Below, in pieces: positions 1-5,132 of a stretch of DNA of 5,475 nt; positions within the stretch are counted from its first letter, which is position 1; each line of letters begins with the position of its first letter. Origin of the DNA: an uncultured Bacilli bacterium (GTDB taxonomy: Bacteria; Bacillota_I; Bacilli_A; RF39; UBA660); NCBI GenBank assembly GCA_947591175.1, contig CANQDB010000091.1, forward strand, positions 1-5,475, written 5' to 3'. The position numbers and the translations under genes were made by a program. Below the pieces are notes generated by a model, which worked only from the letters and a program-made list of their open reading frames with translations, did not search any database and was not told where the DNA came from.

Positions 1-12
1 TAGTATATATAC

Positions 13-43
13 ATTATAAATCAAACATACCCCCCCCAGTCAA
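13..43 (-). promoter_or_regulatory. Leftward sigma-A type promoter with G8 run in its spacer
   Basis: Read on the minus strand, TTGACT (43 to 38) is followed by a 19-bp spacer and a perfect TATAAT (18 to 13). The -35 matches the TTGACA consensus at five of six positions. The spacer begins with eight G residues (37 to 30), which is striking in such AT-rich sequence. Transcription would start near position 6 and leave the window, so the controlled gene is not visible. The ftsW terminator lies just upstream, so this looks like the start of a new unit in the same direction. A 19-bp spacer is longer than the 17-bp optimum; loss of one or two G would improve it. Confidence 0.55.
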
Positions 44-44
44 G

Positions 45-76
45 CAAATTGACAAAAAAACCTGTCAAATTGACAA
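45..76. repeat. 11-bp direct repeat, two copies exactly 21 bp apart
   Basis: CAAATTGACAA occurs at 45-55 and again at 66-76. The left copy, read as TTGTCAATTTG on the minus strand, lies one base from the TTGACT -35 box of the leftward promoter. The right copy is inside the ftsW terminator stem. A spacing of 21 bp puts both copies on the same face of the helix, as expected for a pair of activator or repressor sites. An inverted repeat GTCAA-N5-TTGAC (39-53) also overlaps the -35. An operator function is inference. Confidence 0.4.
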
Positions 77-77
77 G
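54..77 (-). terminator. Intrinsic terminator of ftsW
   Basis: On the minus strand CTTGTC (77 to 72), loop AATTT and GACAGG (66 to 61) form a six-pair stem with one G-U pair, followed directly by seven T (60 to 54). It starts 9 bases after the ftsW stop codon, in the right orientation to end that transcript. Confidence 0.75.
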
Positions 78-85
78 TGCAAAAT

Positions 86-1255
86 CTAGGCTTTTTGTAA
101 TTTCTTTTGTTTTCTCTTAGAATTTGTTTCTTCCTGTTTCTTGGTTTCATAGTTTACACGTTCGACGATGGCCAAAGATAAAATCAACACCATTGCAAAA
201 CTTCCACCATAACTCATGAATGGTAAAGGAACACCTGTTAGAGGCATTAGGCCAAAGAGGCCAAAGAGATTGATAACAATGTGAACTAAAATATAAATAG
301 CTATACCATAACACATGAGGGCTCCTTGATCAGTATAACTTTCTTTACCTATTTTAATAATACGACCGATTAACAAAAAATATAAAAGTATAATTCCAAG
401 AGATGGAACGTAGCCCAATTCTTCCATAACAATAGCAAAGATTGAATCGGTATGGGCTTCTGGTAAATATAAATACTTTTGGGTACTATTTCCTAAACCA
501 ACACCAAAGGCTCCCCCATTATGAATTGCAATATAACCATTACATACTTGGTAACCTGTTTCTTCAGTATACCTACTACAAGGTTCCCTAAAATTAAAAC
601 GTTGCATCTGTCTATCTAATAATAAATCTTTGCCTGATCCTAAGACGACCATCGCGACGACAAATATAGCCCCAACTCCTAAAAGTACGATTCGCCCCTT
701 TATTTCTTTCGAGACGGGAGACGCTAAAAAGATAAACGCGACGATTGTTAAAAAGATAATCATCGTTCCTAAATCTGGTTGAAGAAAGATTAATCCAGCT
801 ATTACTAAGGCTACTAAAAGTGGAAAAAGACTAACTGTATAACGATCTAATTTCTTTTTATTCGTCTCATAATAGGAGGCCATCCACACGATAATAATAA
901 GTTTGGCAAACTCCGATGGTTGAATACTAAAGAAACCTAAATCGAACCAACTTATAGCCCTATTTTTAATAGAACCATATACAAGTAAAGCAAAAAGGAT
1001 TCCAGTTATACCAATAACCGCGACCCACGATAAAAAAGCATAAGACTTAGTTTTAAATTTCAATAAGATTAAAGCTAAAACCACACTTCCTGCAATAAAG
1101 ATACCTTGTTTCATAAAGTAATTATAGGTCTTAGCCCCATTTTTCATAAAAGCGATGATATTAGATGAAGAAAAGATCATAACGAGACCGATAGCAAACA
1201 AAATAATCGCAATAATAAGTAACGGCTTATCTATTTTTTGGATTACTTTCCTCAT
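86..1255 (-). CDS. ftsW: FtsW, SEDS-family septal peptidoglycan glycosyltransferase
   Basis: FtsW polymerises lipid II into glycan strands at the division septum, working with a class B penicillin-binding protein. The 389-residue product is a polytopic membrane protein with about ten helices. SEDS signatures are in order: QPSEFAK (112-118), QPDLGT (159-164), the long external loop with GYQVCNGYIAI and GGAFGVGLGNSTQKYLYLPEAHTDSIFA (234-274), and PLTGVPLPFMSYGGS (338-352). D270 in HTDSIFA is at the place of the essential aspartate of FtsW/RodA. The loop wording (GLGNSTQK, LPEAHTD) favours FtsW over RodA. The C-terminus is a Lys-rich cytoplasmic tail (370-389). The ATG has an AGGTGG ribosome binding site four bases upstream (1260-1265). 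The gene is a single unit with its own candidate promoter and terminator. Two cysteines, C226 and C238, lie in the outer loop. RodA is the main alternative. Confidence 0.9.
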   Translation of the reverse strand: MRKVIQKIDKPLLIIAIILFAIGLVMIFSSSNIIAFMKNGAKTYNYFMKQGIFIAGSVVLALILLKFKTKSYAFLSWVAVIGITGILFALLVYGSIKNRAISWFDLGFFSIQPSEFAKLIIIVWMASYYETNKKKLDRYTVSLFPLLVALVIAGLIFLQPDLGTMIIFLTIVAFIFLASPVSKEIKGRIVLLGVGAIFVVAMVVLGSGKDLLLDRQMQRFNFREPCSRYTEETGYQVCNGYIAIHNGGAFGVGLGNSTQKYLYLPEAHTDSIFAIVMEELGYVPSLGIILLYFLLIGRIIKIGKESYTDQGALMCYGIAIYILVHIVINLFGLFGLMPLTGVPLPFMSYGGSFAMVLILSLAIVERVNYETKKQEETNSKRKQKKLQKA

Positions 1256-1278
1256 CTTTCCACCTACCTTCTATGTTA

Positions 1279-1307
1279 ATGATATCACAAATCACTTGTT
1301 TATTTAA
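1279..1307 (-). promoter_or_regulatory. Candidate ftsW promoter (extended -10)
   Basis: On the minus strand TGATATCAT (1287 to 1279) is an extended -10 element (TG-N-TATCAT). Seventeen bases upstream lies a poor -35, TTAAAT (1307 to 1302); extended -10 promoters tolerate this. The predicted transcript starts about 17 bases before the ftsW start codon, enough room for the AGGTGG site. Confidence 0.4.
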
Positions 1308-1322
1308 GACTTTTTTGGATGT

Positions 1323-1352
1323 TTGTAATAGCAAAAGTAAAGTAAGTAGAAT
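1323..1352 (+). promoter_or_regulatory. Candidate promoter of the 51-residue peptide gene
   Basis: TTGTAA (1323-1328) and TAGAAT (1347-1352) are separated by 18 bp; they match the sigma-A consensus at four and five positions of six. The leader would be about 30 bases and carries the AAAGGAGG site. The GTAGAATAA core also fits the sigma-H -10 pattern, but no sigma-H -35 is present. No convincing sigma-E, -F, -G or -K element was found, although the product resembles a sporulation peptide. Confidence 0.35.
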
Positions 1353-1388
1353 AACCTATATTAGAATCATCATAAAGGAGGAATGAGT

Positions 1389-1544
1389 ATGTATTATGGT
1401 GGCTCACCTTGTGGTTGTGGTAATTATATGCCTTACCCAAGTTATGGACAATGTGGATCAAATAATGGAACTTCTTACTACGCAATTGTCTTAGTTCTAT
1501 TCATTTTATTAGTTATCGTTATAGGTTCACATTTTGCTAGATAG
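1389..1544 (+). CDS. YjcZ-like small membrane peptide, Cys/Gly/Tyr-rich
   Basis: This 51-residue gene is easily missed by length cut-offs. The start ATG at 1389 is preceded by a near-perfect AAAGGAGG (1374-1381) with seven bases between; an in-frame ATG at 1383 is too close to that site. Residues 1-31 are rich in Gly, Tyr, Ser, Asn and Cys (MYYGGSPCGCGNY, cysteines at 8, 10 and 22). Residues 32-46 form one strongly hydrophobic helix (AIVLVLFILLVIVIG), and the tail SHFAR is short. A Gly/Tyr-rich head followed by a VLFILLVIV helix is the plan of the YjcZ/YhzE small sporulation proteins of Bacilli. The cysteines are unusual for that group. It is a single-gene unit with its own terminator. The molecular role is unknown; spore-coat or forespore-membrane localisation is only inferred from the family. 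Confidence 0.75.
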   Translation: MYYGGSPCGCGNYMPYPSYGQCGSNNGTSYYAIVLVLFILLVIVIGSHFAR

Positions 1545-1582
1545 AAAAAGGGAGAAAAAACTTCCTTTTTTGCTTTTTTTTT
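1545..1582 (+). terminator. Terminator of the small-peptide gene
   Basis: AAAAAGGGAG (1545-1554) pairs with CTTCCTTTTT (1561-1570) around a six-A loop, with one G-U pair, and is followed by TGC and a nine-T run (1574-1582). It starts directly after the TAG stop codon. The A-run on the 5' side is of the kind that can act on both strands, but no minus-strand gene ends here. Confidence 0.75.
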
Positions 1583-1590
1583 GATAAAAT
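1582..1590 (+). promoter_or_regulatory. Candidate def promoter, extended -10
   Basis: TGATAAAAT fits an extended -10 element (TG-N-TAAAAT). No good -35 exists: the place at 17-bp spacing, TTCCTT (1562-1567), is in the stem of the preceding terminator. Initiation near 1597 would give a leader of about 13 bases that still includes the GGTGA ribosome binding site. If the promoter is not here, def would depend on readthrough of a strong terminator, which is less likely. Confidence 0.4.
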
Positions 1591-1609
1591 ATGGTCGTGG
1601 TGAAAATCT

Positions 1610-2155
1610 ATGCTAAAAATGAAAGATATTTTAGATGAAAAAGATAAAAGATTACGTATGGTAAGTGAAGAAGTAACATTCCCAATGCAAAAAGAGGATT
1701 TAAAAAAAATCGATTTGATGGTCGAGTATCTAACGAATAGTCAAATCGAAGAGAAAGCGGAAAAGTACGATTTACGTCCTGGTATGGGAATGGCTGCTAT
1801 TCAACTAGGAATTCCTAAGCGTTATATTACAATTGTCGAAGAAGTCGAGGATGGGTTCGATACTTACGTCGTCGTAAATCCTAAAATCGTTAGTAATTCG
1901 ATGGAAAAGATATACGTCGACCAAGGAGAAGGTTGCCTAAGTGTCAATCGTGAAGTCGAAGGAATTGTTCCCCGTTATGCTAGGGTTACCGTCGAAGGCT
2001 ACGATACAGAAGGAAACAAGATTCGAGTAAGGGCTCGCGAAGAATTAGCAATCGCTTTTCAACACGAAATAGATCATTTAAATGGCATTTTGTTCACCGA
2101 TTATATCGATCCTAAGAATCCGATGAAAGATGCTGATAAATACCGTCCAATCTAA
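1610..2155 (+). CDS. def: Peptide deformylase, type 2
   Basis: Peptide deformylase removes the formyl group from the initiator methionine of new proteins at the ribosome, a step needed before methionine aminopeptidase acts. The 181-residue product has all three signature motifs: GMGMAAIQ (58-65), EGCLS (107-111, metal ligand C109) and QHEIDH (151-156, metal ligands H152 and H156, catalytic E153). The extra segment between motifs 1 and 2, the RPGMGMAA context and the HLNGILF ending are those of type 2 enzymes from Bacilli such as that of Geobacillus stearothermophilus, and the length is normal for that group. Start at 1610 is chosen because GGTGA (1599-1603) lies six bases upstream; a second in-frame ATG at 1619 is too far away. 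The gene is complete and looks active. Pyrimidine-ending codons show a strong preference for C when the next codon starts with G. Confidence 0.96.
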   Translation: MLKMKDILDEKDKRLRMVSEEVTFPMQKEDLKKIDLMVEYLTNSQIEEKAEKYDLRPGMGMAAIQLGIPKRYITIVEEVEDGFDTYVVVNPKIVSNSMEKIYVDQGEGCLSVNREVEGIVPRYARVTVEGYDTEGNKIRVRAREELAIAFQHEIDHLNGILFTDYIDPKNPMKDADKYRPI

Positions 2156-2170
2156 TTTGGGCGTTTTTTT
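2144..2170 (+). terminator. Terminator of def, stem spans the stop codon region
   Basis: CGTCCAA (2144-2150) pairs with TTGGGCG (2157-2163) around a six-base loop that holds the TAA stop, followed by seven T (2164-2170). On the plus strand the third pair is a tolerated G-U; on the minus strand it becomes a C-A mismatch and no T-run follows. The structure is therefore built for def and not for the convergent kinase gene, for which I see no separate terminator. Confidence 0.8.
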
Positions 2171-2173
2171 ATA

Positions 2174-3439
2174 TCAAAATTCGTTTAGTTCTTCTTTTAA
2201 TGGCAAAGTAATCGTAACTGTTGTTCCCTTCCCTAACTCGGATGCATAATTAATTGTTCCATGATGAAGTTCAATAATCTCTTTGGATAAGGCTACTCCT
2301 AAACCTGTACCATTGGGTTTAGTCGTAAAGAATAGTTCGGAAACTTTGCGTAAGGTTTCGTCATCCATTCCTTTGCCATTATCAGAAACTTTTAAGGAAA
2401 TAGAGTCCTTTTGTTTCTCTACTTCTAGTTTAATCGTCATTTTTTTAGTTTCATCTTTGGCCTCGACCGCATTTTTAAAGATATTGATTAACACTTGTTT
2501 CAAACGATTGTAGTCGCCTTCGATATAGAGTTCATCCGTTGGGATATGGAATTTAATTTCGATTCCATTTTCTTCGAAAAGACTCTCTAATTGATTCATC
2601 GTATCTTCAAGTAAATAATATAAATCCATGATATCTAAGTCTACTTTAATCTTCTTAGCATAAGTTGAATAATCGTCCATAAGATTTAAAGTCCTTTCTA
2701 TTTCACGTTGGACAATTGGAATATACTTACGGATCTTTTTATGGTCGTTTAAATCTAACATATCGAGGTAACCTTTACAAACGGCAATCGGATTCTTTAT
2801 TTCGTGAGTAATTTTAAATAAGGCCGTCCGTAAAAATTTCTCTTTCTCTAAATCTTTTAATGATTGGTTCAAGTCAATTATTTCTTCGCCTTTATGTAAA
2901 AGGACAATCACGATGTAGGCTACAAGATAGAAGAGAATCATATTTAAAAGAATAATACCAAAATTAGGAGCAAATGTAGGGCTTATTGGTGTTTGATAAA
3001 AAGTTTGAATAGCTAAGAAAAAGGTTTTAGTTAGAACAAAGCCATGAATAGTAAAATCTTTGTTTAAATTTTTCTTCGTAAAGATGAGATAAATAATAAA
3101 GTAAAGGACATATTCGACAAGAGCAAAATATACTGTTTGATGCGAAGTGTACGTGTGATAGAGGATTAAAAAAATGGACATGCCAACGGCTGTTTTAGGT
3201 TGTTTTTTAACATAAGCGATAAGAATTGGTAAATCAAAGAGGACAACTAAACTGATATTTCCAACTTTAATTGTTCCATAACGCATAACCAAATATAGAG
3301 AACTTACTAAAGCAAGCGATAAAAACAAAGAGTTCTCTTTTTTGTTGAGATTATTTAAATGGGCTATATAGAAAACATATAAAAACAAGGGAAAAAGTAA
3401 AAATATAATATTGATAATCATTCCTTCGAAATAGTTCAT
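2174..3439 (-). CDS. Orphan membrane sensor histidine kinase, KinB-like
   Basis: This 421-residue protein senses a signal through its membrane part, autophosphorylates on a histidine and passes phosphate to a response regulator. Residues 1-182 contain about six hydrophobic helices with no large external domain. A short linker (183-205) leads to the HisKA domain with the H-box THEIKNPIAVCKGYLDML (phospho-accepting H212). The ATPase domain follows, with N-box QVLINIFKNAVEA (315-327, N319 and N323), G1 DNGKGMD (353-359), F-box FFTTKP (370-375) and G2 GTGLG (377-381). All catalytic residues are present. There is no HAMP or PAS domain. The six-helix plan with HEIxNP resembles the sporulation kinase KinB of Bacillus. 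No response regulator gene is adjacent, as is usual for phosphorelay kinases. The ATG is preceded by AAGAGG (3449-3454). Tandem Spo0A-type boxes lie over its promoter. Signal and partner are not visible; a role in sporulation control is inference. Confidence 0.88.
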   Translation of the reverse strand: MNYFEGMIINIIFLLFPLFLYVFYIAHLNNLNKKENSLFLSLALVSSLYLVMRYGTIKVGNISLVVLFDLPILIAYVKKQPKTAVGMSIFLILYHTYTSHQTVYFALVEYVLYFIIYLIFTKKNLNKDFTIHGFVLTKTFFLAIQTFYQTPISPTFAPNFGIILLNMILFYLVAYIVIVLLHKGEEIIDLNQSLKDLEKEKFLRTALFKITHEIKNPIAVCKGYLDMLDLNDHKKIRKYIPIVQREIERTLNLMDDYSTYAKKIKVDLDIMDLYYLLEDTMNQLESLFEENGIEIKFHIPTDELYIEGDYNRLKQVLINIFKNAVEAKDETKKMTIKLEVEKQKDSISLKVSDNGKGMDDETLRKVSELFFTTKPNGTGLGVALSKEIIELHHGTINYASELGKGTTVTITLPLKEELNEF

Positions 3440-3464
3440 ACTCTATTACCTCTTTTCACAGTTA

Positions 3465-3470
3465 ACTATA
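3465..3470 (-). promoter_or_regulatory. Candidate -10 box of the kinase promoter
   Basis: TATAGT (3470 to 3465) on the minus strand matches TATAAT at five of six positions and would start transcription about 20 bases before the kinase ATG. The place for a -35 at 17-bp spacing reads CAAAAT, which is poor. A weak -35 covered by Spo0A-type boxes is the layout of Spo0A-activated sigma-A promoters. Confidence 0.4.
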
Positions 3471-3480
3471 CGCTTTTCTT

Positions 3481-3508
3481 TTGTCGTATTTTGTCGAATG
3501 TTGTTAGA
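3481..3508 (+). promoter_or_regulatory. Tandem Spo0A-type boxes (0A boxes) upstream of the kinase
   Basis: TTGTCGTA (3481-3488) and TTGTCGAA (3491-3498) are head-to-tail copies with a period of exactly 10 bp. The second is a perfect match to the 0A box TGTCGAA; the first differs at one base. A third, degenerate copy, TTGTTAGA (3501-3508), continues the 10-bp period. Head-to-tail boxes one helical turn apart are the known binding arrangement of the Spo0A dimer, for example at abrB. They overlap the -35 region of the kinase promoter. The only other gene end nearby is the terminated 3' end region of no other promoter, so the kinase is the sole candidate target. Confidence 0.6.
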
Positions 3509-3538
3509 AAAAGAAGATTTTTAGAGTTTTTTATACAT

Positions 3539-3562
3539 AAAAGAAAGAACCTTTGCGGTTCT
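3539..3562 (-). terminator. Terminator of the EIIB-like gene
   Basis: On the minus strand AGAACC (3562 to 3557), loop GCAAA and GGTTCT (3551 to 3546) form a perfect six-pair stem followed by TTCTTTT. The stem begins inside the TAG stop codon of the gene. It insulates the kinase promoter just downstream. Confidence 0.8.
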
Positions 3563-3884
3563 ATTTTAAGTCATCGATATATTTTTTTAATTGTTTACTT
3601 CCAGGTCCTAAAATAATCTTTAATTGATTGTCGATCTCGACGATACCTTTGGCTCCTAATTTTTGAATAGCTTCTTTGTTTACTTTATTGACGTCTTTAA
3701 CCGTTACCTTGAAGCGGGATAAATTAGTTTCAGTATCGATAATATTCTCTTTACCACCAAGAAACTCTAGTAATTTATTCATCTCTAAATGAGCATCTTT
3801 TTTAGTAGCCTTCAAAATTGCTAGAACGATAATTAAGAAAACTACAATCAGAATAACATACTGATAATTTATTTGAAAATTCAT
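3561..3884 (-). CDS. Membrane-anchored EIIB-like domain protein lacking the catalytic Cys
   Basis: The 107-residue product has one N-terminal membrane helix (about 9-25, YVILIVVFLIIVLAILK) followed by KATKK and a soluble domain (about 36-107). That domain has the layout of glucose-family PTS EIIB: LLEFLGGKENI (38-48), a strand ending in TNLSRFKVTV (53-62), KVNKEAIQKLGAKGIV (67-82) and LKIILGPGSKQLKKYI (88-103). In true EIIB the motif is CxTRL with a phosphorylated cysteine; here that position is N54, and the protein contains no cysteine at all. It therefore cannot carry phosphate in the normal way. No PTS permease, EIIA or antiterminator gene is nearby. ATG at 3884 is chosen because AAGGTGA lies five bases upstream and the promoter leaves a 17-base leader; the upstream GTG at 3893 would leave about 8 bases. 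A regulatory or structural role is possible. The function is unknown. Confidence 0.8.
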   Translation of the reverse strand: MNFQINYQYVILIVVFLIIVLAILKATKKDAHLEMNKLLEFLGGKENIIDTETNLSRFKVTVKDVNKVNKEAIQKLGAKGIVEIDNQLKIILGPGSKQLKKYIDDLK

Positions 3885-3907
3885 ATCTTTCACCTTACCT
3901 ACTTTCT

Positions 3908-3936
3908 ATTATACTAAATGTTTGCTTTTACGTAAA
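3908..3936 (-). promoter_or_regulatory. Sigma-A promoter of the EIIB-like gene
   Basis: On the minus strand TTTACG (3936 to 3931) and a perfect TATAAT (3913 to 3908) are separated by 17 bp. Transcription would begin near 3901 and give a leader of about 17 bases to the ATG at 3884. The -35 is half of a perfect 10-bp palindrome, TTTACGTAAA (3927-3936). No terminator is visible between the rhomboid stop (3946) and this promoter, so some readthrough from the rhomboid gene is possible. Confidence 0.65.
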
Positions 3937-3945
3937 TAGAAACAC

Positions 3946-5076
3946 TTAATAAAAGAAACACATATAAATGAGAAAGACTGTAAATATTGCTGTCACAATA
4001 CAGCCATTAACTTTTTCAAAAGTTGTACTCTTGTTTTTAACTCCGACGGCAATACTCATTAAGACTCCTCCGATGAGACCACCGATATGAGCCCAGTTAT
4101 CAATACCATTAAAAATGAAACCTAGCATCAAATTGAAAACAATTAACGGAATAATTTGACTTTTTAAGACGTTGCCGAGGTACACGCGATAATGGTAACC
4201 AAAATATAACAAGGCTCCAAGTAAACCAAAGATGGCTCCACTTGCTCCAACACTCGGATAATCTCCTAAAGTTATGGACATGAGGCTACCTAAGAAGCCA
4301 CTAAAGAGATAGATTACTGCAAACTTCCACCGTCCCATATAACTTTCTACTTGACTACCGATAATGTAAAGTGAGTACATGTTGACAATCAAGTGGAAAG
4401 GATCTAGATGTAAAAACGTTCCGGTTATTAGACGATAATACTCTCCTAATTTAATAAAAGGTCCATAAACACAATACTCATTTAAATAATAATCGAAGGA
4501 ACCTGATAGATACATAAACAAGAAGATAATTACATTAATGGCGATAAGAGTCTTTGTAATAATCGGATTCTTCGGTTCAAAAACTTTTTCAACTTTTTCA
4601 GCATCGGTTCTATTTTTACGATTGATATCGTCTGTAATCTTCAAGAATAATTGTAGTCCTTCTTCCGTAAAGGTTAACTTTTTATCCATATTAGGAAATA
4701 TTTTTAAAACTGTCGGATACTTCTGCAAATCTTTTTCATCCATCAAGAAGATAGATTCTATGTTTTTATCACTATGTAATTCGGCATTATCTCCTAAATC
4801 TGTATAAATACTAAGTAAATTCATTTGGAAAGAAAATGTCTTATGTTTAATCTTATTCATTACTTTACGAGTCCGATAAAGGTCAAAATCCATCTGTTCT
4901 TCATTATGGATGTACCCCGACACAATCCGAACTATTTTATAATCACTTTCAAGATTCTCAAGCCATATCTCGTCTTTGGCCCCTTGTAAAATGATTGGAT
5001 TATAGTTTTTTTCCGTAATAAAATAATGAAGTAGCTTCATAACTAATATGTTTTTTCTATCTAAACTACTATCCAT
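3946..5076 (-). CDS. gluP: Rhomboid intramembrane serine protease, GluP/YqgP-like
   Basis: Rhomboids cleave membrane proteins inside the lipid bilayer with a Ser-His dyad. In this 376-residue protein the catalytic serine is S279 in GASGAIFG and the histidine is H330 in WAHIGGLIGG; H228 and N232 in DPFHLIVNMYSL complete the active-site signature. About seven helices span 171-375. Residues 1-165 form a cytoplasmic domain; its GAKDEIWLEN (32-41) matches the N-terminal domain of Bacillus subtilis GluP (YqgP, with SDEIWLEA), which supports this subfamily. Bacillus GluP is about 507 residues and has C-terminal TPR repeats; these are missing here, since the protein ends just after the last helix. 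Bacillus YqgP also works with FtsH in membrane protein quality control and cleaves the Mg transporter MgtE. The ATG is preceded by AAAGGGGA, with nine bases between. The substrate is unknown; the EIIB-like gene lies 61 bases downstream on the same strand. Confidence 0.92.
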   Translation of the reverse strand: MDSSLDRKNILVMKLLHYFITEKNYNPIILQGAKDEIWLENLESDYKIVRIVSGYIHNEEQMDFDLYRTRKVMNKIKHKTFSFQMNLLSIYTDLGDNAELHSDKNIESIFLMDEKDLQKYPTVLKIFPNMDKKLTFTEEGLQLFLKITDDINRKNRTDAEKVEKVFEPKNPIITKTLIAINVIIFLFMYLSGSFDYYLNEYCVYGPFIKLGEYYRLITGTFLHLDPFHLIVNMYSLYIIGSQVESYMGRWKFAVIYLFSGFLGSLMSITLGDYPSVGASGAIFGLLGALLYFGYHYRVYLGNVLKSQIIPLIVFNLMLGFIFNGIDNWAHIGGLIGGVLMSIAVGVKNKSTTFEKVNGCIVTAIFTVFLIYMCFFY

Positions 5077-5103
5077 ATGAGGATTCCCCTTTCGCTACTA
5101 GAT

Positions 5104-5132
5104 ATTATACTAGAAGTGGCTTAAAAAATAAA
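5104..5132 (-). promoter_or_regulatory. Rhomboid gene promoter
   Basis: On the minus strand a perfect TATAAT (5109 to 5104) lies 17 bp after TTTATT (5132 to 5127), a weak -35 (three of six). Start near 5097 would give a leader of about 20 bases. The -35 coincides with the T-run of the upstream terminator, so termination and initiation share sequence. Confidence 0.55.

Noticed and set aside
1346..1354. Sigma-H type -10 (GTAGAATAA) before the small-peptide gene
   Set aside because: No AGGA-type -35 is found at the required distance, so the sigma-A reading is kept.
1300..1485. Open frame of 61 codons on the minus strand
   Set aside because: It is antisense to the well-supported 51-residue gene, overlaps the ftsW promoter, has no ribosome binding site and has an unstructured His/Asn/Tyr-rich product.
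1834..1840. Perfect 0A box TGTCGAA inside def
   Set aside because: It arises from the GTC-GAA codon pair that is common in this gene, is not paired at 10 bp and is not near a promoter.
2144..2176. Bidirectional terminator for the convergent def and kinase genes
   Set aside because: On the minus strand the stem gains a C-A mismatch and is followed by GTATTTAT without a proper T-run.
2283..2513. Open frame of 76 codons on the plus strand
   Set aside because: It lies wholly antisense to the conserved ATPase domain of the kinase, and its length is explained by the codon pattern of that gene.
3885..3893. Upstream GTG start for the EIIB-like gene
   Set aside because: The predicted transcript would leave only about 8 bases of leader, while the AAGGTGA site is ideally placed for the ATG at 3884.
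4538..4807. Open frame of 89 codons on the plus strand
   Set aside because: It is antisense to the rhomboid N-terminal domain, rich in Ser, Phe and Ile as expected of a shadow frame, and has no ribosome binding site.
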